In this document: in pieces, positions 32,933 to 41,391 of the stretch
How the letters are laid out: the number at the start of each line of letters is the position of its first letter
Numbering within the stretch: the stretch's first letter is position 1
DNA from: Candidatus Parendomicrobium reticulitermitis
GTDB lineage: Bacteria > Elusimicrobiota > Endomicrobiia > Endomicrobiales > Endomicrobiaceae
Length of the DNA: 41,427 nt
Assembly: GCA_031287095.1 (NCBI GenBank)
Contig: JAITTG010000046.1
Location: forward strand, 1-41,427
Direction of reading: 5' to 3'
Translations under genes and position numbers: made by a program
Notes under the pieces: generated by a model
Databases searched by the model: none
The model's input: only the letters and a program-made list of their open reading frames with translations
What the model was told of the DNA's origin: nothing

Positions 32933-33589
32933 TTAATATGCTGTCGGATTTTCAGCGATAAACTTCACTGCCTCTGCAAAAGCATCGCATGCCGCTTTGC
33001 AAGCAGATTGGCTGCCTGTCAAAAGACCGCCGCCGAAATTTGTTTCGCTTGGAGGTCCATAAAATGCCGCAAGTTTTACATCAGCCGCTTTTAGCGCGGC
33101 ATCAATGGCATACATAGCCTCAAGAGGCGGAGCGATAAGATAAGCGATAGACGCGCCTTCCGTTACTCCCGCCACTTTTGACAAATAACTACCCGTGCGC
33201 GAAATGCAATGAGCATAATAAGGAACTGTATCATCGTCATTTGCGGACACAAACCATGCCTCTTCATCTACAAATTGTTTTATCACATTTAACCCGCTTC
33301 TAACTTCAGCAGGGTTTGGACCAGCTATAATTCCAATAATTTCGCCCGCCAATTTTGTGTTAGCATTTGCCGCGCCGCCGTAAAAAGACCTTGCATATAC
33401 TACTTTAACATCGGCTTTTTTAGTGGCTTCGTCAAGGGCTGTGTACATAACATCGTCGCAATTAGAAGTCACGAGACCTAAACTCTTTTGTCCGGGTTCA
33501 AGTTTGTAACTATCAATCAAATCTGCGCTAACATTTGGGATAATCTTTACTGCAAGAATCTGGGACTTTAATGGGTCATTTTTAGCCAT
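32933..33589 (-). CDS. eutL: Shell protein EutL (tandem BMC, gated pore)
   Basis: 218 residues, nearly the same length as E. coli EutL (219). Signature parts are LGLVTSNCDDVMYTALDEAT, ARSFYGGAANANTKLAGEII, DEEAWFVSANDDDTVPYYAH and FYGPPSETNFGGGLLTG. It forms trimers with two permuted BMC domains and a large pore that can open and close; ethanolamine binding has been described to favour the closed form. AAAGAGG precedes the ATG. Confidence 0.96.
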   Translation of the reverse strand: MAKNDPLKSQILAVKIIPNVSADLIDSYKLEPGQKSLGLVTSNCDDVMYTALDEATKKADVKVVYARSFYGGAANANTKLAGEIIGIIAGPNPAEVRSGLNVIKQFVDEEAWFVSANDDDTVPYYAHCISRTGSYLSKVAGVTEGASIAYLIAPPLEAMYAIDAALKAADVKLAAFYGPPSETNFGGGLLTGSQSACKAACDAFAEAVKFIAENPTAY

Positions 33590-33607
33590 GTTTTTTCACC
33601 TCTTTGT

Positions 33608-34519
33608 TTAAAGTTTTAAATCTAAACCGCTTGTTTTAGTGTCAAGCATTTTCTTTATTATATCTGCGATATATCCGCCCGCTTCAACAGCGGGGGTTCC
33701 GCCTTTGTGTATATTGGAAATCACAGTTCTTCTTGCTTCAGGCATATTGACAGTTGCTTTATACGCCATATAAGCGGACATACTTTCGGCAGTAATTAGT
33801 CCGGGTCTTTCGCCTATAAGGGTGACTATCACTTCTGCGCCTGTCACTTCAGAAATTGAGTCTTGCGAACCCACGCGCCCATATTGAACAAAAAAAGGCG
33901 CGGACGGCTTTATACTATGTCTTTGCAAGCCGTCGCATATAGCCTTATAAGTATCCATAGCGTTTGTAGTGACAGCCGTAGTAGAAAGCCCATCGGCTAC
34001 ATAAATGACTACTTTGTTATTAGAGCCGGCATGGGTTTTGATTTTTTGCAATTCTTCATCTGGGAACTGCCGTCCAAGGTCTGGACGAGTAAGAAAAGTG
34101 TCTTTGTTGTCGCATAGAGTTTTAAAATGCGGCAAATTGTTTTGTTTAATCCACTCATCAGACACATCTGTAAAAACCGCGTCCATAGCGAGAGCATGGT
34201 CTGCGCGGAAGCGCAATAGCGTGGAAGTGAGATAACGAGGTCCTGCGCGCCACGCGGCTACTCTTGCGGGAGTAGCCTTTCTCATTGCATTAAGAGCGTC
34301 GGCATTGTGAGGATGAGGAACATTATTGATAGTTTTTAGGTCAATAGCGCCTAAATCGTGTAAAGACTCTCCGCTATCAATTACTGGAGCGTCGGCATTT
34401 GGCTTAGGTTTAGCAGAAGGCGCGTTTTGAGCGCCCGCTGAAACGGTTGAACTTGCGCTTCCGCCCATATCTTTCAATATAGCTTCAACTGCTTTTTTGA
34501 GTTCAGATTCTGAAATCAT
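33608..34519 (-). CDS. eutC: Ethanolamine ammonia-lyase small subunit
   Basis: 303 residues. The core from about residue 70 is EutC (TPARVAAWRAGPRYLTSTLL, RFRADHALAMDAVF, QFPDEELQKI, VTLIGERPGLITAESMSAY). It forms the adenosylcobalamin-binding interface with EutB. The N-terminus MISESELKKAVEAILKDM is an amphipathic helix of the encapsulation type, followed by an Ala/Pro/Ser linker. The ISESE core of this helix recurs at the C-terminus of EutE here. GGGGG precedes the ATG; eutB ends 14 bases upstream. Confidence 0.96.
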   Translation of the reverse strand: MISESELKKAVEAILKDMGGSASSTVSAGAQNAPSAKPKPNADAPVIDSGESLHDLGAIDLKTINNVPHPHNADALNAMRKATPARVAAWRAGPRYLTSTLLRFRADHALAMDAVFTDVSDEWIKQNNLPHFKTLCDNKDTFLTRPDLGRQFPDEELQKIKTHAGSNNKVVIYVADGLSTTAVTTNAMDTYKAICDGLQRHSIKPSAPFFVQYGRVGSQDSISEVTGAEVIVTLIGERPGLITAESMSAYMAYKATVNMPEARRTVISNIHKGGTPAVEAGGYIADIIKKMLDTKTSGLDLKL

Positions 34520-34533
34520 TGATTTATCCCCCT

Positions 34534-35901
34534 TTACTTATTAACAAATATGGACGCATCGCCTGCGCGTTCCGTTAAACGACCATTTTCCCAAATTCCC
34601 ATCTTTTCAAGCCATTTGGCGAATTCTGGAATTGGGGACAATCCGAGCAATTGTCTTAATGAGGGCGCATCATGATAACTTGTGCATTGATAATTTAACA
34701 TAACATCGTCCCCATGAGGAATACCCATAAAATAATTGCACCCTGCCGAACTTAGAAGTATGGCGAGATTTTCTATATCGTTTTGGTCTGCTTTGGCATG
34801 ATTTGTATAGCAAGCATCGCAACCCATAGAAATTCCCGTCAATTTACCCATAAAATGGTCTTCAAGCCCTGCTCGGGTGATTTGTTTGGAATCATAAAGA
34901 TATTCAGGTCCTATAAAACCTACTACGGTATTTACAAGGAAAGGACTATATCGTTTTGCAAAACCATAACAGCGGGCTTCCATAACAACTTGATCTGCCC
35001 CATGATGAGCGTCAGATGAAAGTTCAGAGCCTTGTCCTGTTTCAAAATACATAACATTTGGACCAACTGCGGTGCCTTGGTGCAAAGCAAGGTCATAAGC
35101 CTCGTCCATAATAGCCTGAGTGATGCCGAATGCCGAATTGCCTTTTTCGCTGCCCGCTATACTTTGAAAAATTAAATCCGTAGGCGCTCCTTTACGAATT
35201 GCCGCCATTTGATCTGTGACATGCGCAAGAACGCATATCTGCGTAGGGATTTCAAACTTGTGTTTTACTTCATTAAATCTTTCCAAAATTGCTTTTGTAT
35301 TGTCGGCAGTCCCTTCAACAGGATTTAAACCTATTACGGCGTCTCCCGCTCCATAGGATAAACCTTCATAGAGCGAAGCCGTAATACCTTCAAGATTATC
35401 GGTTGGGTCATTTGGCTGAAGTCTAATTCCCAAAGTGCCTGCTCTGCCTATTGTGGTATTACAATGAGCGGTAACACGCATCTTTTTTGCGGCATAAATC
35501 AAATCCATATTCGTCATAAGTTTTGCTACGCCTGCTACTACTTCTGATGTAATCCCCCGGCTTATCCTTCTGATAGATTCTGTGTCTGAATTGTCAGATA
35601 ACAGCCATTCGCGAAATTCCGCCATACTCCAATTTTTGATTTCATTGTAGATAGGCTCATTGACGGCGTCTTGAATAATACGGGTTACTTCGTCGCTTTC
35701 ATAGGACACCACGGGATTTTCTCTTAAATCTGAGATTTTTAGGTTGGCAAGAACTTGTTTTGCCGCTACTCGTTCAGCCATACTTGACGCTGCGACGCCT
35801 GCAAGGTGGTCGCCTGAACGGTCTTCATTTGCTTTGGCAAGAACATCTTTTACATCTTTGAATTGATAGACCTTGCCAAATAATTTGGTTTTAAGTATCA
35901 C
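34534..35901 (-). CDS. eutB: Ethanolamine ammonia-lyase large subunit
   Basis: 455 residues, matching the usual 453-455 of EutB. The TIM-barrel enzyme converts ethanolamine to acetaldehyde and ammonia by an adenosylcobalamin radical mechanism. Family stretches are TSEVVAGVAKLMTNMDLIYA, TIGRAGTLGIRLQPNDPTDN, GDAVIGLNPVEGT, FETGQGSELSSDAHHGADQ and MGIPHGDDVMLNYQ. Translation starts at GTG (35901) behind AAAGGAGG. It is the first gene of the operon, 100 bases after the riboswitch. Confidence 0.97.
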   Translation of the reverse strand: MILKTKLFGKVYQFKDVKDVLAKANEDRSGDHLAGVAASSMAERVAAKQVLANLKISDLRENPVVSYESDEVTRIIQDAVNEPIYNEIKNWSMAEFREWLLSDNSDTESIRRISRGITSEVVAGVAKLMTNMDLIYAAKKMRVTAHCNTTIGRAGTLGIRLQPNDPTDNLEGITASLYEGLSYGAGDAVIGLNPVEGTADNTKAILERFNEVKHKFEIPTQICVLAHVTDQMAAIRKGAPTDLIFQSIAGSEKGNSAFGITQAIMDEAYDLALHQGTAVGPNVMYFETGQGSELSSDAHHGADQVVMEARCYGFAKRYSPFLVNTVVGFIGPEYLYDSKQITRAGLEDHFMGKLTGISMGCDACYTNHAKADQNDIENLAILLSSAGCNYFMGIPHGDDVMLNYQCTSYHDAPSLRQLLGLSPIPEFAKWLEKMGIWENGRLTERAGDASIFVNK

Positions 35902-36004
35902 AAAAGTTACCTCCTTTTATTAGAGTTTTAGACATTATGAAACGCTTACTTAAACAAAATGCGCTTTTATCTAATCACCTCTATCTCGCGTAGAGTTCTT
36001 TTGT

Positions 36005-36118
36005 GATGTTATTGCAAAATAAGTTTTCTGACTTAGGAGTTAAAACTCCCTCACAGTTGCGGGACAGTTTAGGCTTAAGCCTATGCTTGCCTTATTTTAC
36101 AACCTGCTTCCTTATGAT
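36005..36118 (-). promoter_or_regulatory. Cobalamin riboswitch (AdoCbl class)
   Basis: On the minus strand the leader contains, in order, GGAAGCAGGTTGTAAAATAA, the core GGCAAGC, the B12-box-like CTGTCCCGCAACTGTGAG (36068-36051) and AAGTCAGAAAAC (36035-36024). These are the conserved elements of the cobalamin riboswitch in the right order and spacing. A GGAGTTTTAACTCC hairpin sits between the last two. It lies between the promoter and eutB and should tie expression of the whole operon to coenzyme B12. No intrinsic terminator is obvious behind it. A small CTCTA/TAGAG hairpin near 35980-35996 could belong to the expression platform. Confidence 0.88.
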
Positions 36119-36150
36119 AATGCGTTTATTGCGTGTAGTGATGTGCATGC

Positions 36151-36179
36151 TATTTATAATAAATGAATTCTTTTGTCAA
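36151..36179 (-). promoter_or_regulatory. Sigma70-like promoter of the eut operon
   Basis: On the minus strand a perfect TTGACA (36179-36174) is followed after 17 bases by TAAATA (36156-36151), with TATAAA overlapping two bases before. Transcription from here would begin about 36144 and include the entire riboswitch. A dyad repeat, TGTCA...TTGACA, lies 40 bases upstream. Confidence 0.7.
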
Positions 36180-36215
36180 TTCAAATGCTTTTCTTTACGC
36201 AGCATTTTAATGCAT

Positions 36216-36247
36216 CTGACCTGTCAAATCATTTAAAATGACACCGA
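36216..36247 (-). repeat. Inverted copy of the CGGTGTCATTT...TTGACA repeat
   Basis: On the minus strand this reads CGGTGTCATTTTAAATGATT and then TGACAGG, and matches 88-114 almost base for base. It lies in the divergent region between the eut promoter and cas9 and could be a regulator site or the remnant of a mobile end. Confidence 0.5.
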
Positions 36248-36368
36248 AATAAAAATCTGTCTTTTTAAAGGTTTTTTTGATACTATTGGCTTATTTCCAA
36301 ATATATTCAAAGAAATTTTCAATATAATATAAGTAAACAAAAAACTTGCATTTTAGGATGGGAATATA

Positions 36369-39300
36369 ATGAATACAATTCAAAGCAAAGAATATGAGAA
36401 ATTAAAAAAACTATTGGGTCAAAACAATTATAGGATTGGGTTGGATTTAGGCGTAGGATCTATAGGCTATGCTATAGTAATTCTCGGAGACAATGGCATT
36501 CCAACAAAACCTATTCTTATTGGAAGCAGAATTTTTACCGCATCTACTGGAGCTCAAGACCGCAGAGTTTTTAGACAACAAAGAAATAGTCATAGACATC
36601 ACAGAGAAAGGATGCGCTATTTATGGAAATTACTCGCTGAAAATAAATTGTCTTTGCCATTGCCGAATGATTTAGATAAAAAAGAAAATTCAATCCAATT
36701 TGATACATCCCGCAAAAGATTTCCAATAGAAGTATTAAGAGAAGACCCATATACATTAAGATTTAAAGCATTGAATGAGAAATTATCTTTGCTTCAATCG
36801 GGATATGCCTTATATCACATAGCAAATCATAGAGGGACTGCTTCTGTCCGCAGTTTTGCGGAAGATGATGAAAGTAAAATAAAAGAAAATAGCGAAACCG
36901 CAAAACTTGCTAAGAGCGTTAGACAAATTATGAAAGAGAGGCAATATAGAACTTTTGGCGAATATTTGTATAAAGAAAGAATAGAAAACAATGATTTGAC
37001 ACATAGATTAAAAGTAACAAACCGAAAGACATCACAGAGCCAAAATAAAGAGTTTGCGGTTACAAGAGATATAATAAATGAAGAAGCGCAAAAGATTTTG
37101 TCTGTTCAGAAACAATACTATCCTGAAATTTTAAAAGATGAATATATTGATAAGATAATAAAAACAATTGATTATGAAACTGAAAAACTTATCCCAGAAT
37201 CTGGCTTATGCCCTTATTTTAAAAATGAAAAAAGGCTGCCTCGCTCTCACAAACTCAATGAATACAGAAGAATGTATGAAGCGCTCAATAATGCAAAATA
37301 TTTTACGCCTATTTTAGACGAAACTACCGGGGAAATTTCAAGTTATGAAGAAAAAGAATTTACAAAAGAACAAAAAGAAAAATTGTTTAACGAGGTTTTA
37401 CTAAAAGAGAAGGAACTTACAGAGGCAAAAACAAAAAAATTACTAAATCTTCCTGACGGCAGTGAAATAATACTGCAAGGCAGAGATAAGAAAACTCAAA
37501 AAATAAAAGGTTACGGGTTGATAACTCTTGAATCAATGCCTTTTTGGGAAAGACTAACGGAAGAAAAACAAGACAGATTCTTTTATGATTGGAATTCTTG
37601 CCCCGATGAAAAAACTTTAAAAAACAAATTATTAAAAGATTATTTATTGTCGCAAGAAGAGATTGAAACCGCCTTTGAAAATATAGTTTTATCATCAAGT
37701 TATGGACCAATAGGCAAGACTGCTACAAAAATTGTTTTGGAATATATAAAAACGGGACTCTCTTATACAGAAGCAATAGAAAAAGCAATAGACAATGGAC
37801 AGTTTTCAATAGATAAACAACAAACAGAAGATAAATTACCGTATTATGGAAAAATTTTATCAGACAGCGCTCAAAAACTTGTAGGAAAATCTTTTTCTCC
37901 ACAGTTTAAAAACAGAAATTATGCAAAACCAAACTACAATAAAGATGAAGAGAAATATGGAAAAATCGCAAATCCTGTAGTTCATCAAACGCTAAATGAA
38001 CTCAAAAAACTTGTTAATGAAATTATTGAGATATTTGGCAAAAAACCTTCTGAAATCGGAATTGAAACCGCAAGAGAACTTAAAAAGAGTTTGGAAGAAA
38101 GAGAAAGAATTGCAAAACAACAAAGCGCAAATGAAAATAATAAAAACAAGATTTATGAAACATATATCAAACCGCACTTAGAGCAAATACAAAGCAGAAA
38201 TGAAAGTTTCTCAAACTATATTTTGAAATTTGAACTCTTAGAAGAACAGAATTTTATATGCCCATTTTGTTTGAAAGAAATAAATCCTGACGATATCATA
38301 AATTCAATGGTTGATATAGAACATTTGTTCCCAATAGAAGAAAGCGAAGACAATACAAGAAACAATCTTGTAATTGCGCATAATGACTGCAATGCTGATA
38401 AGGCAAAAAGAGCGCCGTATAATGCTTTTAGCGCAGAGACAAGCGGAAAATACATTTGGAATGACATTTTGCATAATGCTAAAGAAAAATTGCCGCAAAA
38501 AGCATGGAGATTTAATCAAAATTCTTTTGAAAAATTTTTGGAAAACAAACCTATGGAAAAACGCTTCTCAACAGATAATAGTTATATTTCTAAAATATCA
38601 ATGCATTATTTGAGTTGTCTTTTTGATAAAAAGACGGCAGTCCTTCCAATAAAGTCGTCCCTTACTGCGCAGTTGCGTATTGCATGGGGTCTTAACGGGT
38701 TAATGATCCCCTTTGCTAAAACATTAGTATCTGGCAAAGAATTAGAATTTTTTCAAAAAGATGTTTCAAAAAACAAAAAAATCCGTTTAGACAATAGACA
38801 TCATGCTTTAGACGCTTTGGTTGTGGCATTTGCAAATAGAGGCTATCAAAAATTTTTAAGTAATGTGAATACTGAAGGCTATAAAATAAATTATAGAGAT
38901 AAAAGTTGGCTTTCAAAAATTTTACTTCCGCCGGCAAATCAAGATATAACAAAATTTCAAAATCTTGTCAGAGTATCTATTGCAAATGCTAATGTCAGCA
39001 TAAAACATGATCACAATATCAATGGCGAATTAGTAAAAAATACCGCATATAAAATTTATTATTCAAATGACAAACAATATACCATAACTACTTATAAATC
39101 TGTTAATGATATACGGTTCAAACAAAATGAAACTCCAGAAGAAACATTGTTGAGAACTTTATGTAAATTTGAAAACAATGAGATTAAAGACATTGAACTT
39201 AAATCTAAAATCGCATCAAACAAAAAAATTTACGATAAAATTAAAAACAGATTATTGGATGCAAAAATTGAATTACAAAAAGCAAATGAAAAATCTAAAA

Positions 39301-39902
39301 ATGAAGGCAAAAAGCCTACTGACATTTCAGAAATACGGATTTATCAAAAAGCTTGCTCTATTGTCGGCGGCAAATATATTCAGTTTGGAAACAGAATTAG
39401 CGACAAATTTTTTACGCTAAAAAAGCCGACTGAAACAACAACAGGCTTCGGTTATGATACTGGTGACAATCTTTGTTTGGATTTATATCATGATAATCAA
39501 GGCAAACTTTGTGGAGAAATCATTCGTAAAATAGAATTCAATCAAAATCAAATTCCAGATTATAAAAAAGATGGATATGCTCTTTTGGAGAGAATTTATC
39601 AAGGCGATATTTTAGAAGTTGATATGTGTAATGATAAGTCATCTTTAATGAACAAAACTGGTTCATCTCCAGAAAGTAGGACTTTTGTTAAAGTATTAAC
39701 TTTTACTGAAAGCGATTCGTATTTTGAAAATAAGAAAGACCAAATCCAAATATATTTTGGCAATATTCTAAAATCAAAATATAGTCAAGACGATTCTTTT
39801 TATATAAGCAGTATGCAAAAATATAATGTCCGGAAAGTTATTTTGACTTCATTAGGCATCATAAAATATCGTTCTCAGATATTGAGAACTATAGAGGAAT
39901 AA
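36369..39902 (+). CDS. cas9: CRISPR-associated endonuclease Cas9
   Basis: 1177 residues. RuvC-I reads YRIGLDLGVGSIGYAIV with the catalytic D26. The arginine-rich bridge helix is at about 65-90 (FRQQRNSHRHHRERMRYLW). RuvC-II is SEIGIETARELK with E566. The HNH domain reads VDIEHLFP, with H652 as general base, and is followed by NNLVIAHNDCNADKAK. RuvC-III is RHHALDALVVAFAN with H811 and D815, so all nuclease residues are intact. C631, C634, H671 and C674 form a possible zinc site in HNH. The size and the cas9-cas1-cas2 order fit type II-C; no csn2 or cas4 is present in the window. AGGA precedes the ATG. It is divergent from the eut operon. Confidence 0.96.
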   Translation: MNTIQSKEYEKLKKLLGQNNYRIGLDLGVGSIGYAIVILGDNGIPTKPILIGSRIFTASTGAQDRRVFRQQRNSHRHHRERMRYLWKLLAENKLSLPLPNDLDKKENSIQFDTSRKRFPIEVLREDPYTLRFKALNEKLSLLQSGYALYHIANHRGTASVRSFAEDDESKIKENSETAKLAKSVRQIMKERQYRTFGEYLYKERIENNDLTHRLKVTNRKTSQSQNKEFAVTRDIINEEAQKILSVQKQYYPEILKDEYIDKIIKTIDYETEKLIPESGLCPYFKNEKRLPRSHKLNEYRRMYEALNNAKYFTPILDETTGEISSYEEKEFTKEQKEKLFNEVLLKEKELTEAKTKKLLNLPDGSEIILQGRDKKTQKIKGYGLITLESMPFWERLTEEKQDRFFYDWNSCPDEKTLKNKLLKDYLLSQEEIETAFENIVLSSSYGPIGKTATKIVLEYIKTGLSYTEAIEKAIDNGQFSIDKQQTEDKLPYYGKILSDSAQKLVGKSFSPQFKNRNYAKPNYNKDEEKYGKIANPVVHQTLNELKKLVNEIIEIFGKKPSEIGIETARELKKSLEERERIAKQQSANENNKNKIYETYIKPHLEQIQSRNESFSNYILKFELLEEQNFICPFCLKEINPDDIINSMVDIEHLFPIEESEDNTRNNLVIAHNDCNADKAKRAPYNAFSAETSGKYIWNDILHNAKEKLPQKAWRFNQNSFEKFLENKPMEKRFSTDNSYISKISMHYLSCLFDKKTAVLPIKSSLTAQLRIAWGLNGLMIPFAKTLVSGKELEFFQKDVSKNKKIRLDNRHHALDALVVAFANRGYQKFLSNVNTEGYKINYRDKSWLSKILLPPANQDITKFQNLVRVSIANANVSIKHDHNINGELVKNTAYKIYYSNDKQYTITTYKSVNDIRFKQNETPEETLLRTLCKFENNEIKDIELKSKIASNKKIYDKIKNRLLDAKIELQKANEKSKNEGKKPTDISEIRIYQKACSIVGGKYIQFGNRISDKFFTLKKPTETTTGFGYDTGDNLCLDLYHDNQGKLCGEIIRKIEFNQNQIPDYKKDGYALLERIYQGDILEVDMCNDKSSLMNKTGSSPESRTFVKVLTFTESDSYFENKKDQIQIYFGNILKSKYSQDDSFYISSMQKYNVRKVILTSLGIIKYRSQILRTIEE

Positions 39903-40811
39903 ATGTGGCGTATCATTGATATAAGCGGAGATGGTTATTATATCTGTATTAAAAACAATAATCTTTCAGCATTAAAAGAAAATGAAGAAAAATTACACGC
40001 AAATTTCTCTGATATAAATTGTTTAATTTTACATGGCAACAGCATAACTTATAGCAATGCCGCAATACAAAAGTGCATTGAGCACAATATCCCAATAGTT
40101 TTTTGCGATAAGACGCATACTCCGGCAGGAATGTTGCTTCCATATTTTAATATATCGGAATATGGAAAAAGATTGGAGATACAAATCAATATGAACCTGC
40201 CTGCAAAAAAGCAAGCATGGAAACAAATAATAATAGAAAAACTACTTAATCAAGCCGCTTGTCTTTCTAAATTCTATGATGAAACAAAGTATAAACAAAT
40301 TTTAGATTTTGCTAAGGAAGTAAAGTCGGGAGATAGCACTTTTAGAGAAGGCGTTGGAGCGAAACTTTATTTTGGCGCATTGTTTGATGATTTTTTGCGC
40401 TCTAATAAAAATGAGGATATAATAAATTCCGCTTTAAATTATGGATATGCTGTACTAAGAAGTTGCATGGCAAGAGCAATAGTTTCAAGCGGATTAAATC
40501 CTGCATTAGGAATTTTTCATAGTAAAAATCAAAATCCTTTTTGTTTGATAGATGACTTGATGGAACCTATTCGTCCATTAGTAGATTATAGAATCAAAAA
40601 AAATTACACAGAATTCATTAAAGAAGAAAATTTAACTCCTAATCTAAAAAAGACTTTGGTTTTAATGACAGAGCAGGATTTGATTTTTAAAAACGCTTCA
40701 TATTCATTTATGGCAGGACTTCAAAAATATGCTCAATCATATTTGTCTTATGCCTCTAATGAAATTGATGATATAGAATTTCCAAAAATATTTTATGATA
40801 TCAAAGTATAA
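39903..40811 (+). CDS. cas1: CRISPR adaptation integrase Cas1 (type II)
   Basis: 302 residues. The ATG follows the cas9 stop directly, behind GAGGAAT. Type II Cas1 features include CLILHGNSITYSNAAIQKC, the metal-binding glutamate in FREGVGAKLYF, and GIFHSKNQNPFCLIDDLMEP with the catalytic histidine and aspartates. With Cas2 it inserts new spacers at the leader end of the array. Confidence 0.96.
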   Translation: MWRIIDISGDGYYICIKNNNLSALKENEEKLHANFSDINCLILHGNSITYSNAAIQKCIEHNIPIVFCDKTHTPAGMLLPYFNISEYGKRLEIQINMNLPAKKQAWKQIIIEKLLNQAACLSKFYDETKYKQILDFAKEVKSGDSTFREGVGAKLYFGALFDDFLRSNKNEDIINSALNYGYAVLRSCMARAIVSSGLNPALGIFHSKNQNPFCLIDDLMEPIRPLVDYRIKKNYTEFIKEENLTPNLKKTLVLMTEQDLIFKNASYSFMAGLQKYAQSYLSYASNEIDDIEFPKIFYDIKV

Positions 40812-41121
40812 ATCTATGTGGGTATTAGTGGCTTTTGACTTGCCTGTAATTACTCCAAAAGAACGCCGTATTGCAAGCAGTTTCAGGGAATATTTAAAGA
40901 CTCTGGGCTTTATTATGCTTCAAAAATCAATTTACAGTTACTATGCTTGCACCAAGGAAAGAAGCGATAGTATTTCTGAAAATATAAAAAAACACATACC
41001 TGACAATGGTCATGTATGTGTTTTATTTCTTACAGATAGAATGTTTTCTATGACTAGACATTATTACGGCAGGCTAAAAGTTGAAATGCGCCAACCAGAA
41101 CTATTTGATAATCTGCTTTAA
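40795..41121 (+). CDS. cas2: CRISPR adaptation protein Cas2
   Basis: 108 residues. The ferredoxin-like fold starts with MWVLVAFDLPVITPKERR (typical hydrophobic strand and DLP), continues with GFIMLQKSIYSYYA and ends with VCVLFLTDRMF. The start ATG at 40795 overlaps the cas1 end by 17 bases; an internal ATG at 40816 (MWVLV) is an alternative and would leave a 4-base gap. It bridges the Cas1 dimers in the integration complex. Confidence 0.95.
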   Translation: MISKYKSMWVLVAFDLPVITPKERRIASSFREYLKTLGFIMLQKSIYSYYACTKERSDSISENIKKHIPDNGHVCVLFLTDRMFSMTRHYYGRLKVEMRQPELFDNLL

Positions 41122-41122
41122 G

Positions 41123-41180
41123 GAACCGGAAAACCGGCATCTTACGAATCAAGTCTTGTTAGAGTTCCCCTCAAATTTTT
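41123..41180 (-). ncRNA. Putative tracrRNA, unit A
   Basis: On the minus strand the anti-repeat GAGGGGAACTCTAAC (41172-41158) pairs along 15 bases, with one G-U wobble, with GTTAGGGTTCCCCTC read from the window end (41427-41413). It is followed by an AAGACTTGATTCGTAAG linker and a CCGG-TTTT-CCGG hairpin. A promoter TTGAAG - 17 bases - TATAGT (41215-41210, 41192-41187) would start transcription about 41180. Without a clear T-run the RNA could continue antisense into cas2. The element order, anti-repeat then hairpins, is that of tracrRNA. Confidence 0.65.
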
Positions 41181-41186
41181 TAACAA

Positions 41187-41215
41187 ACTATATAAGAATA
41201 TCAGAAAGTCTTCAA
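41187..41215 (-). promoter_or_regulatory. Promoter for tracrRNA unit A
   Basis: TTGAAG and TATAGT separated by 17 bases on the minus strand, about 15 bases upstream of the anti-repeat. It lies in the non-duplicated spacer between the two units. Confidence 0.55.
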
Positions 41216-41240
41216 ATAACATTTAAACAATCTTACAAAA

Positions 41241-41290
41241 GAACCGGAAAACCGGCATCTTACGAATTAAATCTTGTTAGAGTTCCCTTT
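41241..41290 (-). ncRNA. Putative tracrRNA, unit B
   Basis: A second copy of the same core: the anti-repeat GGGAACTCTAAC (41287-41276) pairs over 12 bases with the terminal repeat, then an AAGATTTAATTCGTAAG linker and the same CCGG hairpin, here followed by TTCTTTTG, a weak terminator-like run. I find no good -35 for it, only a possible TATAGG at about 41301-41296. It could be an extra tracrRNA, a processed partner of unit A, or a decaying duplicate. Confidence 0.5.
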
Positions 41291-41391
41291 CTAAAACCCT
41301 ATAAAAACATAAAATTCAGGAAGAAAAACAAGGAATTTAAGAAGTTTTTATGAGAAAATAAAATGGTTTCATATATAAAACCCCCGTTGAT

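Noticed and set aside
35902-36000. EutV-type antitermination double hairpins in the eutB leader
   Set aside because: I could not find the paired hairpins with conserved AGCAANGRRGCUY-like loops; only small weak stems are visible.
36286-36328. Promoter of cas9 at TATAAT 36323-36328
   Set aside because: The -10 box is perfect, but no -35 box lies at 16-18 bases, so I do not list it as a feature.
41081-41353. 90-codon frame after cas2 as a further cas gene (such as csn2 or cas4)
   Set aside because: It runs through both tracr-like repeats, has no ribosome site and no Cas family features.
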